A stretch of 64,000 nucleotides of DNA from Nonomuraea rubra. GTDB taxonomy: Bacteria; Actinomycetota; Actinomycetes; Streptosporangiales; Streptosporangiaceae. The notes beneath the pieces were generated by a model. The model did no database searches. It saw nothing but the letters and a program-made list of their open reading frames with translations, and was not told the DNA's origin. Shown in pieces: positions 18,785 to 28,299 of the stretch. The stretch's first letter is position 1. The number at the start of each line of letters is the position of its first letter. A program made the position numbers and the translations under genes. The stretch is from contig NZ_JACHMI010000001.1 in assembly GCF_014207985.1 (NCBI RefSeq), positions 5,377,001-5,441,000 on the forward strand. The letters are read 5' to 3'.

Positions 18785-19440
18785 CTATGACCCGGCCTGC
18801 TCCGGATGGCCACCAAGCCCCAGCGCGAACAGGCCCTCGGCGGTATCGACGATGGTCGTGGCCGGGCCGCGGGGAGGCCGGCCGAGAACCGTACGGGCCT
18901 TGGTGGTGTCCAGGAGGGGTTTTCGGCCCAGCCGCGGAAGCTGATCGGCTCGGTGCTGCCGGCCAGGAAGCGCTCGCCGCTTGGGGCGGGATGGGTCATC
19001 GCGTAGATGCAGATCGGTGACCTCGTGGACGTCCGCCACACCGAAGTGCATCGGGAAACGACCGCCACGGCGCCTTCGGGCATCGCCTTGACCATGGCGA
19101 TCGAGGAGGACAGACGCGGACCGAGCACGAGGCCGAAGATGCCGATGGGATTGATGCCGGCCAGTTCCAGGCCACACCCCTCAACGGCGATGAAGTACGA
19201 GGCCGCCCGCTCGGCGATGGCCTTGGACCGGATGTAGGCGGTGTTGTCGCCGGCCGGGTCGGTCCAGTCGGCCTGGTCAAACTCCCGGAGGGGTTTGGGG
19301 CTGTAGCCGACCGGGGCGAACGAGGAAGCCAGCGCCACCCGCCGGAGGCCTCCGTAGCGTGCCGCCGGCAGCACGCGCTGCGCTCCCTCCCGCGCTGGGG
19401 AGATCACCTCGTCATCGTTGGCGGGTTGATCCCGGGGTAG
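18785..19440 (-). pseudogene. Decayed NAD-dependent epimerase/dehydratase
   Basis: Fragments of an extended SDR lie in at least two frames on the minus strand: VALASSFAPVGYSPKPLREF, DQADWTDPAGDNTAYIRSKA (the YxxxK active site kept as YIRSK), GINPIGIFGLVLGPRLSSSI, then shifted GVADVHEVTDLHLR and finally LLDTTKARTVLGRPPRG, TTIVDTAEGLFALGL. Each piece aligns with the intact protein at 49150-50253 (TSSFAAIGYTRKPG, YIKSK, GVADVRDVADVHVRAM, TTIVDTAESLFRHGL). The N-terminal TGxxGxxG part is missing. It is a dead paralogue left from a duplication. Confidence 0.75.
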
Positions 19441-19851
19441 GGCGAGGCGACATGGAGGACAGGGGAGCCGCCTGCCATCGCCTCGGCTCACCTGTTGGCG
19501 GCGTCCAGCCGCGTGTTGACGATCTCCGAGCGCCCACAGAACCTATCCGGCGCCCTCCACCTCGGGGCGGAGGAGGAATCAGCGTTGACGCGCTCGTTGC
19601 CGTGGCCGGAATCTCCGCCAGTTCAGGGCTGGGAGGGGTGGGCCCCTTCGCGGTGGCGGCAGCGACGGTGTCGGAGCTCCTTCGCTGATGCGCCACCACG
19701 TTGACCGCACAGCAGGCCGGTTCATGACAAGGCGAGGCCGTGTGACATGAGCCGGCCGGTGTGGTCTGCAGCACACACTCGATGTGAACTGAGCGTGCAC
19801 TACGGCCTCCTACTGTGCTGATCAGCTTGTTCACAGCGCAGGAGGCATCTC
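19441..19851. other. Stretch without a recognisable gene
   Basis: About 410 bp between the dead epimerase and the esterase remnant. Open frames here are short and show no domain, signal peptide or ribosome site. The right end should hold the promoter for the 19852-21364 module. No ECF41-like TGTCAC element is visible in it. Confidence 0.55.
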
Positions 19852-20022
19852 ATGTGGAAGGTAGTCCCGAAGCCCGCAGCGGTGCTCGGCAACGCCGGCA
19901 CCCACGACCGCCCAGCCCCGGAAATCTCAGGGGGCGTCGGCGCCGCGGTCGTCGTCCAATCCGCGCCGGTGCTGTACCCCTCATCGGGCCAGGCCGACAT
20001 CGCGAACCTGCAGAAAGGCTGA
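19852..20022 (+). pseudogene. Esterase (HSL-type) remnant with an in-frame internal deletion
   Basis: A 56-codon frame with a good ribosome site (AGGAGG, 19840-19845) and ATG at 19852. Its start, M-x-K-x-V-x-x-PAA, matches the first ten residues of the esterase at 40236 (MSKHVLEPAA). It then jumps directly to VLGNAGTHDR, which is residues 88-97 of that protein, and continues with the diverged GVGAAVVVQSAPV. The HGGGW and GDSxGG motifs are absent, so there can be no activity. It stands 6 bp before an intact hydrolase gene, just as the intact esterase precedes its hydrolase at 41195. It may still be translated. Confidence 0.7.
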
Positions 20023-20028
20023 CCGGCC

Positions 20029-20739
20029 ATGGCTGTACCACTGATCGTCCTGGTACACGGCGCGTTCGCGGAGTCGGCCGGCTGGAACGGCGTCATCGAA
20101 CGCCTCACCCAGTACGGCCTGCCCGTGCTGGCCGTCGCCAACCCGCTGCGCAGCCTCGCCGGCGACGCCAGTTACCTGCGTGACGCCATCGCCGGCCTGG
20201 CCCGGCCGGTCATGCTCGTCGGCCACTCCTACGGCGGGATGGTCATCACCCAGGCGGCCACAGGCACCCCCGCCGTCAAGGCCCTGGTCTACGTGGCCGG
20301 CTTCGCTCCCGAGCCCGGGGAGAGCGCGGCGCAGCTCTCACTCACGTTCCCGGGCAGCACTCTCGGCAGCGCGCTCACCAGCACGCCGCTTGCCGACGGC
20401 AGCACCGACCAATCCATCGAACCGGCGAGGTTCGCCCATCAGTTCGCCGCCGATGTGGACCCGGACGCCGCCGCTCTGATGGCCGCCACCCAACGGCCGA
20501 TCACCGACCGGGCCCTCGGTGACGCCCTGGACGCCCCGACCGCCGCCTGGCGCACCATCCCCAGCTGGTTCGTCTGGGGTGGCGCCGACCGCAACATCCC
20601 AGCCGCGGCGTCGCGGTACATGGCCCAGCGCGCGAGGGCACGGGAGCTACGGGAGATCGACGGCGCCTCGCACGCCGTCGCGGTCTCGCAGCCAGGCCCG
20701 GTCTCCGAGGTGATCCGTGAAGCGGCTGCCCACATCTAG
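20029..20739 (+). CDS. Alpha/beta hydrolase, serine type
   Basis: 236 aa cytoplasmic hydrolase. VLVHGAFAES is the oxyanion turn, GHSYGG (nucleophile Ser67) the elbow, GGADRNIP carries the acid and GASHAVAVSQP the histidine. It resembles small esterases that act on short esters or lactones; the substrate is unknown. A close paralogue lies at 41195-41920 and a broken one at 36634-36957. The end overlaps the following sigma-factor gene by 23 bp, so the two are translationally coupled. The ATG at 20029 follows the stop of the esterase remnant by 6 bp. Confidence 0.85.
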   Translation: MAVPLIVLVHGAFAESAGWNGVIERLTQYGLPVLAVANPLRSLAGDASYLRDAIAGLARPVMLVGHSYGGMVITQAATGTPAVKALVYVAGFAPEPGESAAQLSLTFPGSTLGSALTSTPLADGSTDQSIEPARFAHQFAADVDPDAAALMAATQRPITDRALGDALDAPTAAWRTIPSWFVWGGADRNIPAAASRYMAQRARARELREIDGASHAVAVSQPGPVSEVIREAAAHI

Positions 20740-21364
20740 CGACCAAGGGGCCAGAGCCGCCAGCGTCGCCGCCCCGGATCGGCCCGACGCCCTCGCCGAC
20801 TTCCTCGAAGCCCGCGTCATGCTCCTGCAGATCGCCCGCCGAATCGTCGCAACCACTGACGCCGAGGACGTCGTCCAAGACACCTGGCTGCGATGGAACG
20901 GCACCGACCGCACGGTCGTCCGCAACGCACGTGCCTTTCTCGCCTGCACCACGCAACGCCTGTCGATCACGCGAACGCAAAGCGCGTACGCCCGGCACCA
21001 GATACCGGCCGGGCTGACAGTGGATTATCCTGCGCAGCTGGCCGCAGACCCGGCCCAGATCGCCGAAGACATCGATGAGCTCCGAGCGGCGATGGCTGTG
21101 CTGGTAGTCCGGCTCGGCCCGCGCGAACGCGTGGCCTACCTGCTGCGCGAGGCATTCGCCCTGCCCTACCGGAACGTCGGTGAGCTACTCGGACTCACCG
21201 AGCCGCACACGCGCCAGGTGCTCCGCCGTGCCCGAGCGCGGCTGGTGTCTGGCCCCGACCGTCCCGTGTCGCCGGTGGAAAAGTCCCGTCTGCTCGCGGT
21301 GTTCCTCGACGCCGCCCGCCGTGGAGATCTCGCGGCGCTCGCGGCTTTCGCCCGAACGAGCTGA
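20717..21364 (+). CDS. Short ECF41/SigJ-like sigma factor
   Basis: 215 aa. Sigma region 2 is seen in ARRIVATTDAEDVVQDTWLRW and region 4 in LGPRERVAYLLREAFALPYR through LLGLTEPHTRQVLRRARARL. ECF41-group factors carry a SnoaL-like domain of about 100 residues after region 4 that tunes activity. Here only its first helix is left (LLAVFLDAARRGDLAALAAF) before the stop. The paralogue at 36929 ends at the same place, so this is a shared form, not a random break. Start GTG 20717 lies inside the hydrolase gene (23-bp overlap), an arrangement repeated at 36929. No anti-sigma gene is adjacent. Confidence 0.83.
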   Translation: MKRLPTSSDQGARAASVAAPDRPDALADFLEARVMLLQIARRIVATTDAEDVVQDTWLRWNGTDRTVVRNARAFLACTTQRLSITRTQSAYARHQIPAGLTVDYPAQLAADPAQIAEDIDELRAAMAVLVVRLGPRERVAYLLREAFALPYRNVGELLGLTEPHTRQVLRRARARLVSGPDRPVSPVEKSRLLAVFLDAARRGDLAALAAFARTS

Positions 21365-21846
21365 CCGGCCTGCTCCAAGGAGAATGAACATGGCACTCGC
21401 GCCAGGTCAGCGGGCTCGAGCGAGAACGCCCGCGCCCGCAGGCCGCGCCGCCGCGCGTCCTCGACGACGGCCCGGGCGCTCAGGCCGTCCCTGTACGCGC
21501 AGAGCTGTTCCGTTAGCTCATGCGCGGTGACACCGGCCGCAATTTGGCGAGGCGCAGAGTCAGCCATGGCGATGAAGTCCAGGGGTGCCAGCGCGGGCGG
21601 CGGTCTGGTCGACGCGTATGGGTCCCGTATCCCGAATGGGATCTTACGAGCCCTCTGGTGGCTTCGTGCCTGTCCCGATGTCGATGCCTCAAATACGTCT
21701 ATTCCACGGTAAAACTGTGATGTCATCACCGTGGGGTGCGTTGGCCAGGTCAGCAGGTCAACGCCTTCCCGGTGCGCAGGTTCCCGTAGCCGATCACCGT
21801 CAGTAGCTCTTAGGGTCCGCAGGGTCACTGCGTTATGGAGGCACGA
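21365..21846. other. Stretch with a possible minus-strand gene fragment and a palindrome
   Basis: About 480 bp. On the minus strand near 21565-21400 the frame MADSAPRQIAAGVTAHELTE, then LCAYRDGLSARAVVEDARRR, has protein-like composition but no family I recognise. It runs into the antisense of the sigma gene, so it may be a broken end. On the plus strand AAGGAG before ATG 21390 could begin a short peptide. GTGATG-T-CATCAC (21717-21729) is a perfect 13-bp palindrome 118 bp before the next gene and could be an operator. Confidence 0.4.
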
Positions 21847-24102
21847 ATGTCGAATGGATCTTTTGGGCAGCAGTTGCGAGCCTTGCGGCAGTCGGCCGGC
21901 CTGACGATCGAGGCGTTGTCGGAGGCGTCCATGGTGAGCGGGCGCGCCATCAGCGACATGGAGCGGGGCCGCAGCAGGGCGCCACAGGAGCGGACGCTGG
22001 AGGCGCTGGCCGACGCGCTGGAGCTGGGCGACGCCGATCGTGCGGAGCTGGTCGAGCTGGCGCGCGCCGAACGGTCGGACAACCGGGTGGGGCGGCCGCG
22101 GTTGTACGAGCTGCCGCGCGGCCTGGGTGACTTCGTCGGCCGGGTGCCGGAACTGGAGCTGCTGCTGCGCCGGGGGCGGGAGGCGTCCGGGGACGGGCCG
22201 GCGCCCGTGGTGGTGGTGCACGGCCAGGCGGGGGTGGGCAAGACGGCGTGCGCGGTGCGGGCGGCCGAGCAGTTGCGTGAGGTGTTTCCCGCCGGGCAGT
22301 TCTACGTGGATCTGCGGGGCACCGACGCGGAGCCGATGGCGGCGGCGGAGGCGCTGGATCGGCTGCTGCGGGCGCTGGGGGTCAAACCGGGCGCGATCGC
22401 GGAGGAGGAGCTGGAGCGGGCCAGCCAGTTGCGGGCGCTGCTGGCCGAGCGGCGGTGCCTGCTGGTGCTGGACAATGCCGCCGACGAGGCCCAGGTACGG
22501 CCGCTGCTGCCGGGGCCGGGCGCCGGGATGGCCATCGTGACGAGCCGGCGCACGCTGGCCGGGCTGGAGACGGTGTCGCGGATCGCACTGGCGCCGCTGT
22601 CGCCGCTGGAGTCGGCCGAGCTGCTGCGGGAGATCGTACGGGACGGCTCCGCCCGCGCGCAGGCCGGCGAGGTCGATGAGGTCGCACGGTTGTGCGGGCA
22701 CCTGCCGCTGGCGCTACGCATCGCGGGCACCCGGCTGGCCAGCCGGCCGGGCTGGACCATGAAGAACCTGGCGGAGCGGCTGTCGGACGAGGACCGGCGG
22801 CTGGCGCAGTTGTCCGTGGGCGATGTGGGGGTGGAGGCGGCGTTCGCGCTGTCGTACGCGGTGCTGTCGTCACGGGCCAAGACGTTGTTCCGGCGGCTCG
22901 CACATGTACCTTCGGTGGATTTCGCGGCGCCGATCGCCGCGGTGCTCACTCAGATGGAGCTGTTCACGACGGAGGATGAGCTCGACCGGCTGGTGGAGCT
23001 GGGCCTGCTGCAGCACGAAGGGGCCGACCGCTACAGGTTCCATGACCTGATCCGGCTCTTCGCCACGCAGCGGCTGCGCGACGAGGAGACGGCGGCGGCC
23101 AGGGCGGCGGCCGAGCAGGCGATGACGGACTGGCTGCTGGAGACCGCGACCATGGCCGGGCGATGGTTCGAACCCGAAGCCGGCGAGCCGCCGGCCGATG
23201 GCAAGGGGCTGGTCCCGATCGCCTCGCTCGAGGAGGCGCACGCCTGGTTGCAGGCAGAGAGGGACAGCTGGCTGGCCGCGCTGAGGCTGGCTGCCGCCGC
23301 CGGCCGGCACAAGCAGGTGGCCGGACTCGGCGAGGCGATCTACTGGTTCGCGGGCACGATGGATCACTGGAGTGGTCACTGGGAGGAGGTCTTCGCGCTG
23401 TCGAGGGCCGCCGCCGCCCGGCTGCCTGACCGCCTGGGAGAGCTCCGGCACCTCAACTACTATGCCTGGGCGGTGCTCGGTGTGGGACGGCTTGAGGAGA
23501 GCGCGGCGCTGGCGATGGAGGCCTACCAGCTCGCGGAAAGCCTGGGCGCCGTGAAGGAGCAGGCCGAGGCGATATGGAGCGCGGCCGAGGTCTGGCGGGT
23601 CGCCGGGAACCTCGACCAGGCTCTGTGGGCGTACTCCCGGGCGCGGGAGCTGGCCGGCACCGCCGGTGCTCACATCACCTACCTGCAGAGTTTCGTGGGA
23701 GCAGGGCTGACGCTCTCCAGTCTCGGCAGAGTCGACGAGGCCCTGCGGGAGTTCAGGACCGTGCTGCGGGAGATCGATGGGCGGCCGGTCCCGCCCGGGA
23801 TGGCGCAAGCGACCCGAGCGGCCGTCCAGCTGGGCCTGGCCAGGACGCTGGCCGACGCGCAGCGCTGGCAGGAGGCGATCGACGAGGCGACTCCGGCCCT
23901 GGCCGCGTCCACCGAGATGGGCAGGGTCTGGTACATCGGCCATCTGCGGCTGGTGCTGGGCAGGGCGCATGCCGCGCTGGGCGCGGCCGACGAGGCTCGC
24001 GAGCATCTGACCGCCGGGATCGAACTGCTGCAGGACGACGTGGTGACCAGCTCCCGGACGATGGACGAGGCGAAGGCGCAGCTCGCGGCCCTCGGCGACT
24101 GA
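21847..24102 (+). CDS. XRE-family STAND regulator (HTH, NB-ARC, TPR)
   Basis: 751 aa. An N-terminal helix-turn-helix (about residues 5-60, LRALRQSAGLTIEALSEASM) joins an NB-ARC ATPase with Walker A GQAGVGKT (126-133), CLLVLDN as Walker B, GHLPLALRIAG and a FHDLIRLFA winged-helix end. About 300 residues of TPR-like helices follow. Such proteins are ligand-gated regulators of secondary metabolism and development. GGAGG (21837-21841), 5 nt before ATG 21847, sets the start; the earlier ATG at 21835 overlaps that ribosome site. The gene is transcribed toward the subtilase but separated by about 200 bp with its own signals. Confidence 0.87.
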   Translation: MSNGSFGQQLRALRQSAGLTIEALSEASMVSGRAISDMERGRSRAPQERTLEALADALELGDADRAELVELARAERSDNRVGRPRLYELPRGLGDFVGRVPELELLLRRGREASGDGPAPVVVVHGQAGVGKTACAVRAAEQLREVFPAGQFYVDLRGTDAEPMAAAEALDRLLRALGVKPGAIAEEELERASQLRALLAERRCLLVLDNAADEAQVRPLLPGPGAGMAIVTSRRTLAGLETVSRIALAPLSPLESAELLREIVRDGSARAQAGEVDEVARLCGHLPLALRIAGTRLASRPGWTMKNLAERLSDEDRRLAQLSVGDVGVEAAFALSYAVLSSRAKTLFRRLAHVPSVDFAAPIAAVLTQMELFTTEDELDRLVELGLLQHEGADRYRFHDLIRLFATQRLRDEETAAARAAAEQAMTDWLLETATMAGRWFEPEAGEPPADGKGLVPIASLEEAHAWLQAERDSWLAALRLAAAAGRHKQVAGLGEAIYWFAGTMDHWSGHWEEVFALSRAAAARLPDRLGELRHLNYYAWAVLGVGRLEESAALAMEAYQLAESLGAVKEQAEAIWSAAEVWRVAGNLDQALWAYSRARELAGTAGAHITYLQSFVGAGLTLSSLGRVDEALREFRTVLREIDGRPVPPGMAQATRAAVQLGLARTLADAQRWQEAIDEATPALAASTEMGRVWYIGHLRLVLGRAHAALGAADEAREHLTAGIELLQDDVVTSSRTMDEAKAQLAALGD

Positions 24103-24128
24103 GCACCCCTCACGCACGCGGATCAGTT

Positions 24129-24176
24129 CTGCGTTATTCCTGCATGGTCCCGGCCCTGGTGGCGCTGGTTGCATGG
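24129..24176 (+). promoter_or_regulatory. Conserved 48-bp element, copy 1 (upstream of the subtilase)
   Basis: A 24-bp block that opens CTGCGTTATTCC and ends TGCATGGTCCCG is followed, after 13 bp, by TGGTTGCATGG. The same two blocks with the same spacing occur at 30252-30299 before the LAL regulator (23/24 and 11/11 matches). TGCATGG occurs twice in each copy, which suggests a direct-repeat binding site. Confidence 0.55.
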
Positions 24177-24251
24177 CTTCCGCGGCGGAAGCCAGCTGCG
24201 GCCCCCGGTGCCGGTCGCGTACCTGACCCTCCGTTACGACGGGCCAGTGGG

Positions 24252-24265
24252 CGGGAGCGCTCCCG
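24252..24265. promoter_or_regulatory. Palindrome before the subtilase start
   Basis: CGGGAGCGCTCCCG is a perfect 14-bp palindrome 33 bp before the GTG start. It could be an operator or a small hairpin in the leader. Confidence 0.35.
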
Positions 24266-24298
24266 AACGACATTTCACTCTGACCGGAAGGATGGGCA

Positions 24299-27200
24299 GT
24301 GCCCCCTCTACCGTCCTTGCTCACCGCGGCCTTGAGCAGCCTGGTTCTCGTGCTCGCTGCCGCCGGCGTCGCCTCACCGCCCGCCCGGGCGGCCTCTGAA
24401 CCGTCCCCGGAGGTCGTGGCCGAGCGGGTGGACACCCAGCCCGCTCCTGGCCCGGCCACCCTCACTCTCATCACCGGTGACGTCGTCGACTACGCCCCCG
24501 GCAAGGGGGGTGGCATGCCCTCCATCGCCGTCCGTCCGGCCCCCAGGCCGGACGGGGGCGATGTCACGTTCGCCACGCTGCCCAGCAAGGATGGCGGCTA
24601 CCTGGTGATGCCCTCCGATGCCGCCGGCATGGTGGCCGCCGGCACTCTGGATGAGGAGCTGTTCGACGTCGAGACGCTGGCCCGCGACCAGCGCACCGAG
24701 GCCATCCCGCTGCTGATCACCTATGCCGGCGATCCGGCCCCCGCCACGCTGTCCAGGTCTGCGGACGCCCTGCCGGCCAGCGAGAACGTCCGCGTGCTCG
24801 ACAGCATCAACGGCGCCGCGATGAGCGTGGACACGGGACAGGCGGCGGCGTTCTGGGCGGGCCTGCGTACAGACCGGCCTTCCGCCCAGCGTTCGGCGAG
24901 CGGCCTGGCCAAGGTCTGGCTCGACCGTAAGACGCACGCTCTGCTCGACAGGAGTGTGCCGCTGATCGGCGCGCCGAAGGCCTGGGAGCTCGGGTACGAC
25001 GGCAAGGGCGTCAAGGTCGCCGTTCTCGACGGCGGCATCGACGTGCACCATCCGGACTTCGCCGGCCGCATCGAGGCCATGGCGAACTTCGGCACGGCCC
25101 CCGGCATCGAGGACAAGGACGGGCACGGCACGCACGTCGCCTCGACGATCGCCGGTGCGGGCGAGACCCACCAGGGCGTGGCCCCGGCCGCCACGCTGCT
25201 GGTCGGCAAGGTGTTCGACGACGAGGACAACGGCAACTCGTCGTGGACCATCGCGGGCATGCAGTGGGCCGCCGAGCAGGGAGCCGATGTGGTGAACCTG
25301 AGCCTCGGCTGGTGCTGCGGCGACGGCACCGACCCGATGAGCCAGGCCGTGAACGCGCTGACGAAGAAGCACGGGACCCTGTTCGTGGCGGCGGCGGGCA
25401 ACGACTACAAGGCGCTCGCCGTGAACTCCCCGGCGGCGGCGGACGAGGCGCTGGCCGTGGGCGGGGTGGACAAGGTCACGGGCACGGAGCTGGGGGATTT
25501 CTCCAGCCGGGGCCCTCGCCTGGGCGACGCGGCGGTCAAGCCGAACATCGTCGCGCCGGGCGTGGACATCGTGGCCGCCCGCGCCGCGGGCTCCCCGAGA
25601 CCCGGCATCCCGGGGAACGACAGGTACCTGATGGCGAGCGGCACGTCGATGGCCTCCCCGCACGTGGCAGGGGCCGCGGCCATCCTGGCCCAGCAGCATC
25701 CCGAGTGGCGGGCGGCCGAACTGCGCGACGCGCTGACCTCGACCGCCGCGCGCGGCGACGCACTCAACTGGTTCGACCAGGGCAGCGGCCGGGTGGACGT
25801 GGCCCGCGCGGTCACCCAGACAGTGTTCGCCACCTCCTCCGTCGACTTCCGCAAGCTGGACGGGCCGGCCACACGGCAGATCACCTACCGCAACCTCGGC
25901 ACCGAGCCCGTCACCCTCGCGCTCTCCCTCCTCACCCGAGGCTGGAGCGGTAACCCTGCCCCCGACGGCGCGGTCAGGCTGGGAGCGGACAGTGTCACGG
26001 TGCCCGCGAACGGCACCGCCACCGTGGACCTCGCCGTGCACCTGCAGGCCGGCGCGAGGGGTGTGTACGGCGGCTGGGTGACGGCGCAGGCCGGCGAGAC
26101 ACGCGTGGTGACGCCGTTCAGCTACTACGCCGAAGCGGTCAAGCACAGCGTCAAGGTGTCGCTCATCAACTCCTACGGGACCAAGGAGTTCTACAGCCGG
26201 TACGCCCACCAGCGGCCCGCGGTGACCGTGTTTCCGGTGAAACTGCCAGCGAGCCCGGAAGACCCGTTCACCTCCTACAGGTTCTCCTCCCTGAGCACCG
26301 ATTACGCGGGCAACGGCGAGTTCCGCCTGCCGGCGGGCGAATACGAGCTGTTCGGCTCCCTCTACGAGCGACGGCTCGCCAACCGCGAAACCCTGGTGAT
26401 CAAAACCATCGACGTCGACGGGGACGAGACAGTCACCCTGGACGCCCGCGAAACGGTCAGGGTCAGACCGGATTTGCCGAAACCGGCCGACGGCGCAGGC
26501 ACCGTGCGCTATCAGCACAACCCCGATGTGAACGACCCCGACGACCATCCCACTGGCTTCAGCATGTACTGGTCCGTGTCGGGCGGCTACGACCTGTACG
26601 TCACGCCGGTAACACCCCCGAGAACGGGTACGAGCCGCCTGGCGCACCAATGGGCCATGGAGCCGCCCGTCCTGTCCAAGGTCGTAGCCGGCGGCCTGAC
26701 ACTGCATCCCGTGTACACCCCGGACTCCATGCGCGCGCTCACCACGAACACCACTCACCCCATTGTGTCCGTGGGCCGGGGACGGGCCGAGGACTTCGAC
26801 GGAGTGGACGTGACGGGCAAGATCGTGCTGACCGGGGTTCCGGTCGAGAACCTCGAGCGGCCGTATGCGACCGCGGCCGAAGCCATGGACGTGGTCGGAG
26901 CCGAGGCGGCGCGCCGCGGTGCCGTGGGCATCCTCGGCTACCTCGACATGGACGGAGGTCGGGCCCGCGTCCCCGACGGGCCGTCCCTACGGCTCGGCTT
27001 GAGCGCCGCCGAGGGCCGGGCCGTGCGCGCCGCGCTCGGCCAGGGACCACTGTCGCTGCGGCTGGAGCCGTACACGGGCCCGGACGTGGTCTACAACCTG
27101 CGCTACGACTCACCCGGTCAGATGCCGACGCGCCCGCCGAAGGTCAAGATGAAGGACCTCGTACGGGTGGACGCCACCTACCACGCCGACAAGGCGAACG

Positions 27201-28135
27201 CCCAGATGCGGGCGAACATCTTGACGAACACCGTTGAGCCCGTCGTGCTGGTGAGCATCCACAACCAACCCATCCGTTCGCAACACCGCACCGAGTACTA
27301 CGGTCCGGCCACTGGCGACGTGGTCTGGACCCGGGAAATCACGAACGAGTCGCTGACCCTGAAGACCGACAACCTGTTCACTCGGCGCGACCGGCGCATG
27401 ACCGACCGGTGGTTCAAGGCGCCGCTGGTGCCGGGAGCCGCCGACGTGCCCCCCGGGTACCCGGTCGCGCTGCCGTGCGGGTTGTGCCGCGACGGGGACC
27501 GGTTCGTACCCGGAGAGCAATGGCGCGACTCCGACTCACGCCATTACAGCGATCCGAACCCGGTGACGTCGGCGCCGAAACTGTTCGTCGACGACCAGCA
27601 AGCGGGCACGATTCAGGGCTATCGCCCCCGCTACTTCACGGTCCCCGGGAAAGCGGGAACGTACCGGCTGGAGTCGACGGACACGACTGGCCGCACCCTG
27701 CCGAGGAGAGTGACCACGACCACGTCGTTCGCCTCCACACCACCCGCCGGGACGCCACGCGGCTACACCTGCTCCTCCGGGACGTTGTGCGCGTTCCAAC
27801 CGGCGCTCCAGTTCGCCTACGACCTGCCACTCGACCTGCTGAACCGGGCCGCGTCCGGCAAGCGCTTCACCTTCGAGCTGCGCGCCGGCGCGCACTCCAC
27901 GCTGCGCAGAGCACCCGAGGTGAAGCGGGTTGCGGTGGAGTATTCAGTGGACGACGGTGTGACCTGGCAGCCGGCCAGGCGGGTCATCAGCCGCGGCGAT
28001 GGTCGTTACCGCGTCGAGGTGAAGCATCCGGCCCTGGCGGACACCAGCGGCTACGTCTCCCTGCGGGTCACCGCCTCGGACCAGGCAGGCGGCTCGGCCA
28101 CGCAGACCATCGAGCGGGCGTACGGCCTGACCTAG
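24299..28135 (+). CDS. Secreted S8-family serine protease (subtilase)
   Basis: 1278 aa exported protease. Signal peptide (residues 1-32, cut near ARAAS), propeptide (to about 215), catalytic domain with Asp244 (VAVLDGGID), His276 (DGHGTHVAS) and Ser450 (GTSMASPHVAG), then a long C-terminal part. That part includes a beta-sandwich (about 510-600) and a PA-like insert around 820-920 (VTGKIVLTGVPVEN, RRGAVGILGYLD). The length and order match the large actinomycete subtilases. It probably digests external protein for nutrition or during development. GTG 24299 is used: GGAAGG lies about 8 nt upstream and the signal peptide begins at once. A 48-bp element shared with the LAL gene at 30380 stands about 120 bp upstream. 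Confidence 0.92.
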   Translation: MPPLPSLLTAALSSLVLVLAAAGVASPPARAASEPSPEVVAERVDTQPAPGPATLTLITGDVVDYAPGKGGGMPSIAVRPAPRPDGGDVTFATLPSKDGGYLVMPSDAAGMVAAGTLDEELFDVETLARDQRTEAIPLLITYAGDPAPATLSRSADALPASENVRVLDSINGAAMSVDTGQAAAFWAGLRTDRPSAQRSASGLAKVWLDRKTHALLDRSVPLIGAPKAWELGYDGKGVKVAVLDGGIDVHHPDFAGRIEAMANFGTAPGIEDKDGHGTHVASTIAGAGETHQGVAPAATLLVGKVFDDEDNGNSSWTIAGMQWAAEQGADVVNLSLGWCCGDGTDPMSQAVNALTKKHGTLFVAAAGNDYKALAVNSPAAADEALAVGGVDKVTGTELGDFSSRGPRLGDAAVKPNIVAPGVDIVAARAAGSPRPGIPGNDRYLMASGTSMASPHVAGAAAILAQQHPEWRAAELRDALTSTAARGDALNWFDQGSGRVDVARAVTQTVFATSSVDFRKLDGPATRQITYRNLGTEPVTLALSLLTRGWSGNPAPDGAVRLGADSVTVPANGTATVDLAVHLQAGARGVYGGWVTAQAGETRVVTPFSYYAEAVKHSVKVSLINSYGTKEFYSRYAHQRPAVTVFPVKLPASPEDPFTSYRFSSLSTDYAGNGEFRLPAGEYELFGSLYERRLANRETLVIKTIDVDGDETVTLDARETVRVRPDLPKPADGAGTVRYQHNPDVNDPDDHPTGFSMYWSVSGGYDLYVTPVTPPRTGTSRLAHQWAMEPPVLSKVVAGGLTLHPVYTPDSMRALTTNTTHPIVSVGRGRAEDFDGVDVTGKIVLTGVPVENLERPYATAAEAMDVVGAEAARRGAVGILGYLDMDGGRARVPDGPSLRLGLSAAEGRAVRAALGQGPLSLRLEPYTGPDVVYNLRYDSPGQMPTRPPKVKMKDLVRVDATYHADKANAQMRANILTNTVEPVVLVSIHNQPIRSQHRTEYYGPATGDVVWTREITNESLTLKTDNLFTRRDRRMTDRWFKAPLVPGAADVPPGYPVALPCGLCRDGDRFVPGEQWRDSDSRHYSDPNPVTSAPKLFVDDQQAGTIQGYRPRYFTVPGKAGTYRLESTDTTGRTLPRRVTTTTSFASTPPAGTPRGYTCSSGTLCAFQPALQFAYDLPLDLLNRAASGKRFTFELRAGAHSTLRRAPEVKRVAVEYSVDDGVTWQPARRVISRGDGRYRVEVKHPALADTSGYVSLRVTASDQAGGSATQTIERAYGLT

Positions 28136-28256
28136 CCCGTGCGTGACCGTCCAGCTGTGGTGAGGCCACTCGTTCCCGGCGCGCTCGGGCAGCGCGGCGC
28201 GCCGGCCATCCACAAGGTCGGCTCGCTCGTAGCGCCACCGATGCACCATCCCACAA

Positions 28257-28268
28257 AGATGATCATCT
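28257..28268. promoter_or_regulatory. Palindromic operator-like site before the esterase
   Basis: AGATGATCATCT is a perfect 12-bp palindrome in an unusually AT-rich patch 31 bp before the ATG at 28300. Position and symmetry fit a repressor site; no cognate regulator is adjacent. Confidence 0.4.
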
Positions 28269-28299
28269 ATTTGTCCGCAACACTCACATCGGAGAAGAC

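Noticed and set aside
24374..26758. 794-codon open frame on the minus strand
   Set aside because: Antisense of the subtilase, whose catalytic motifs prove the plus-strand frame.
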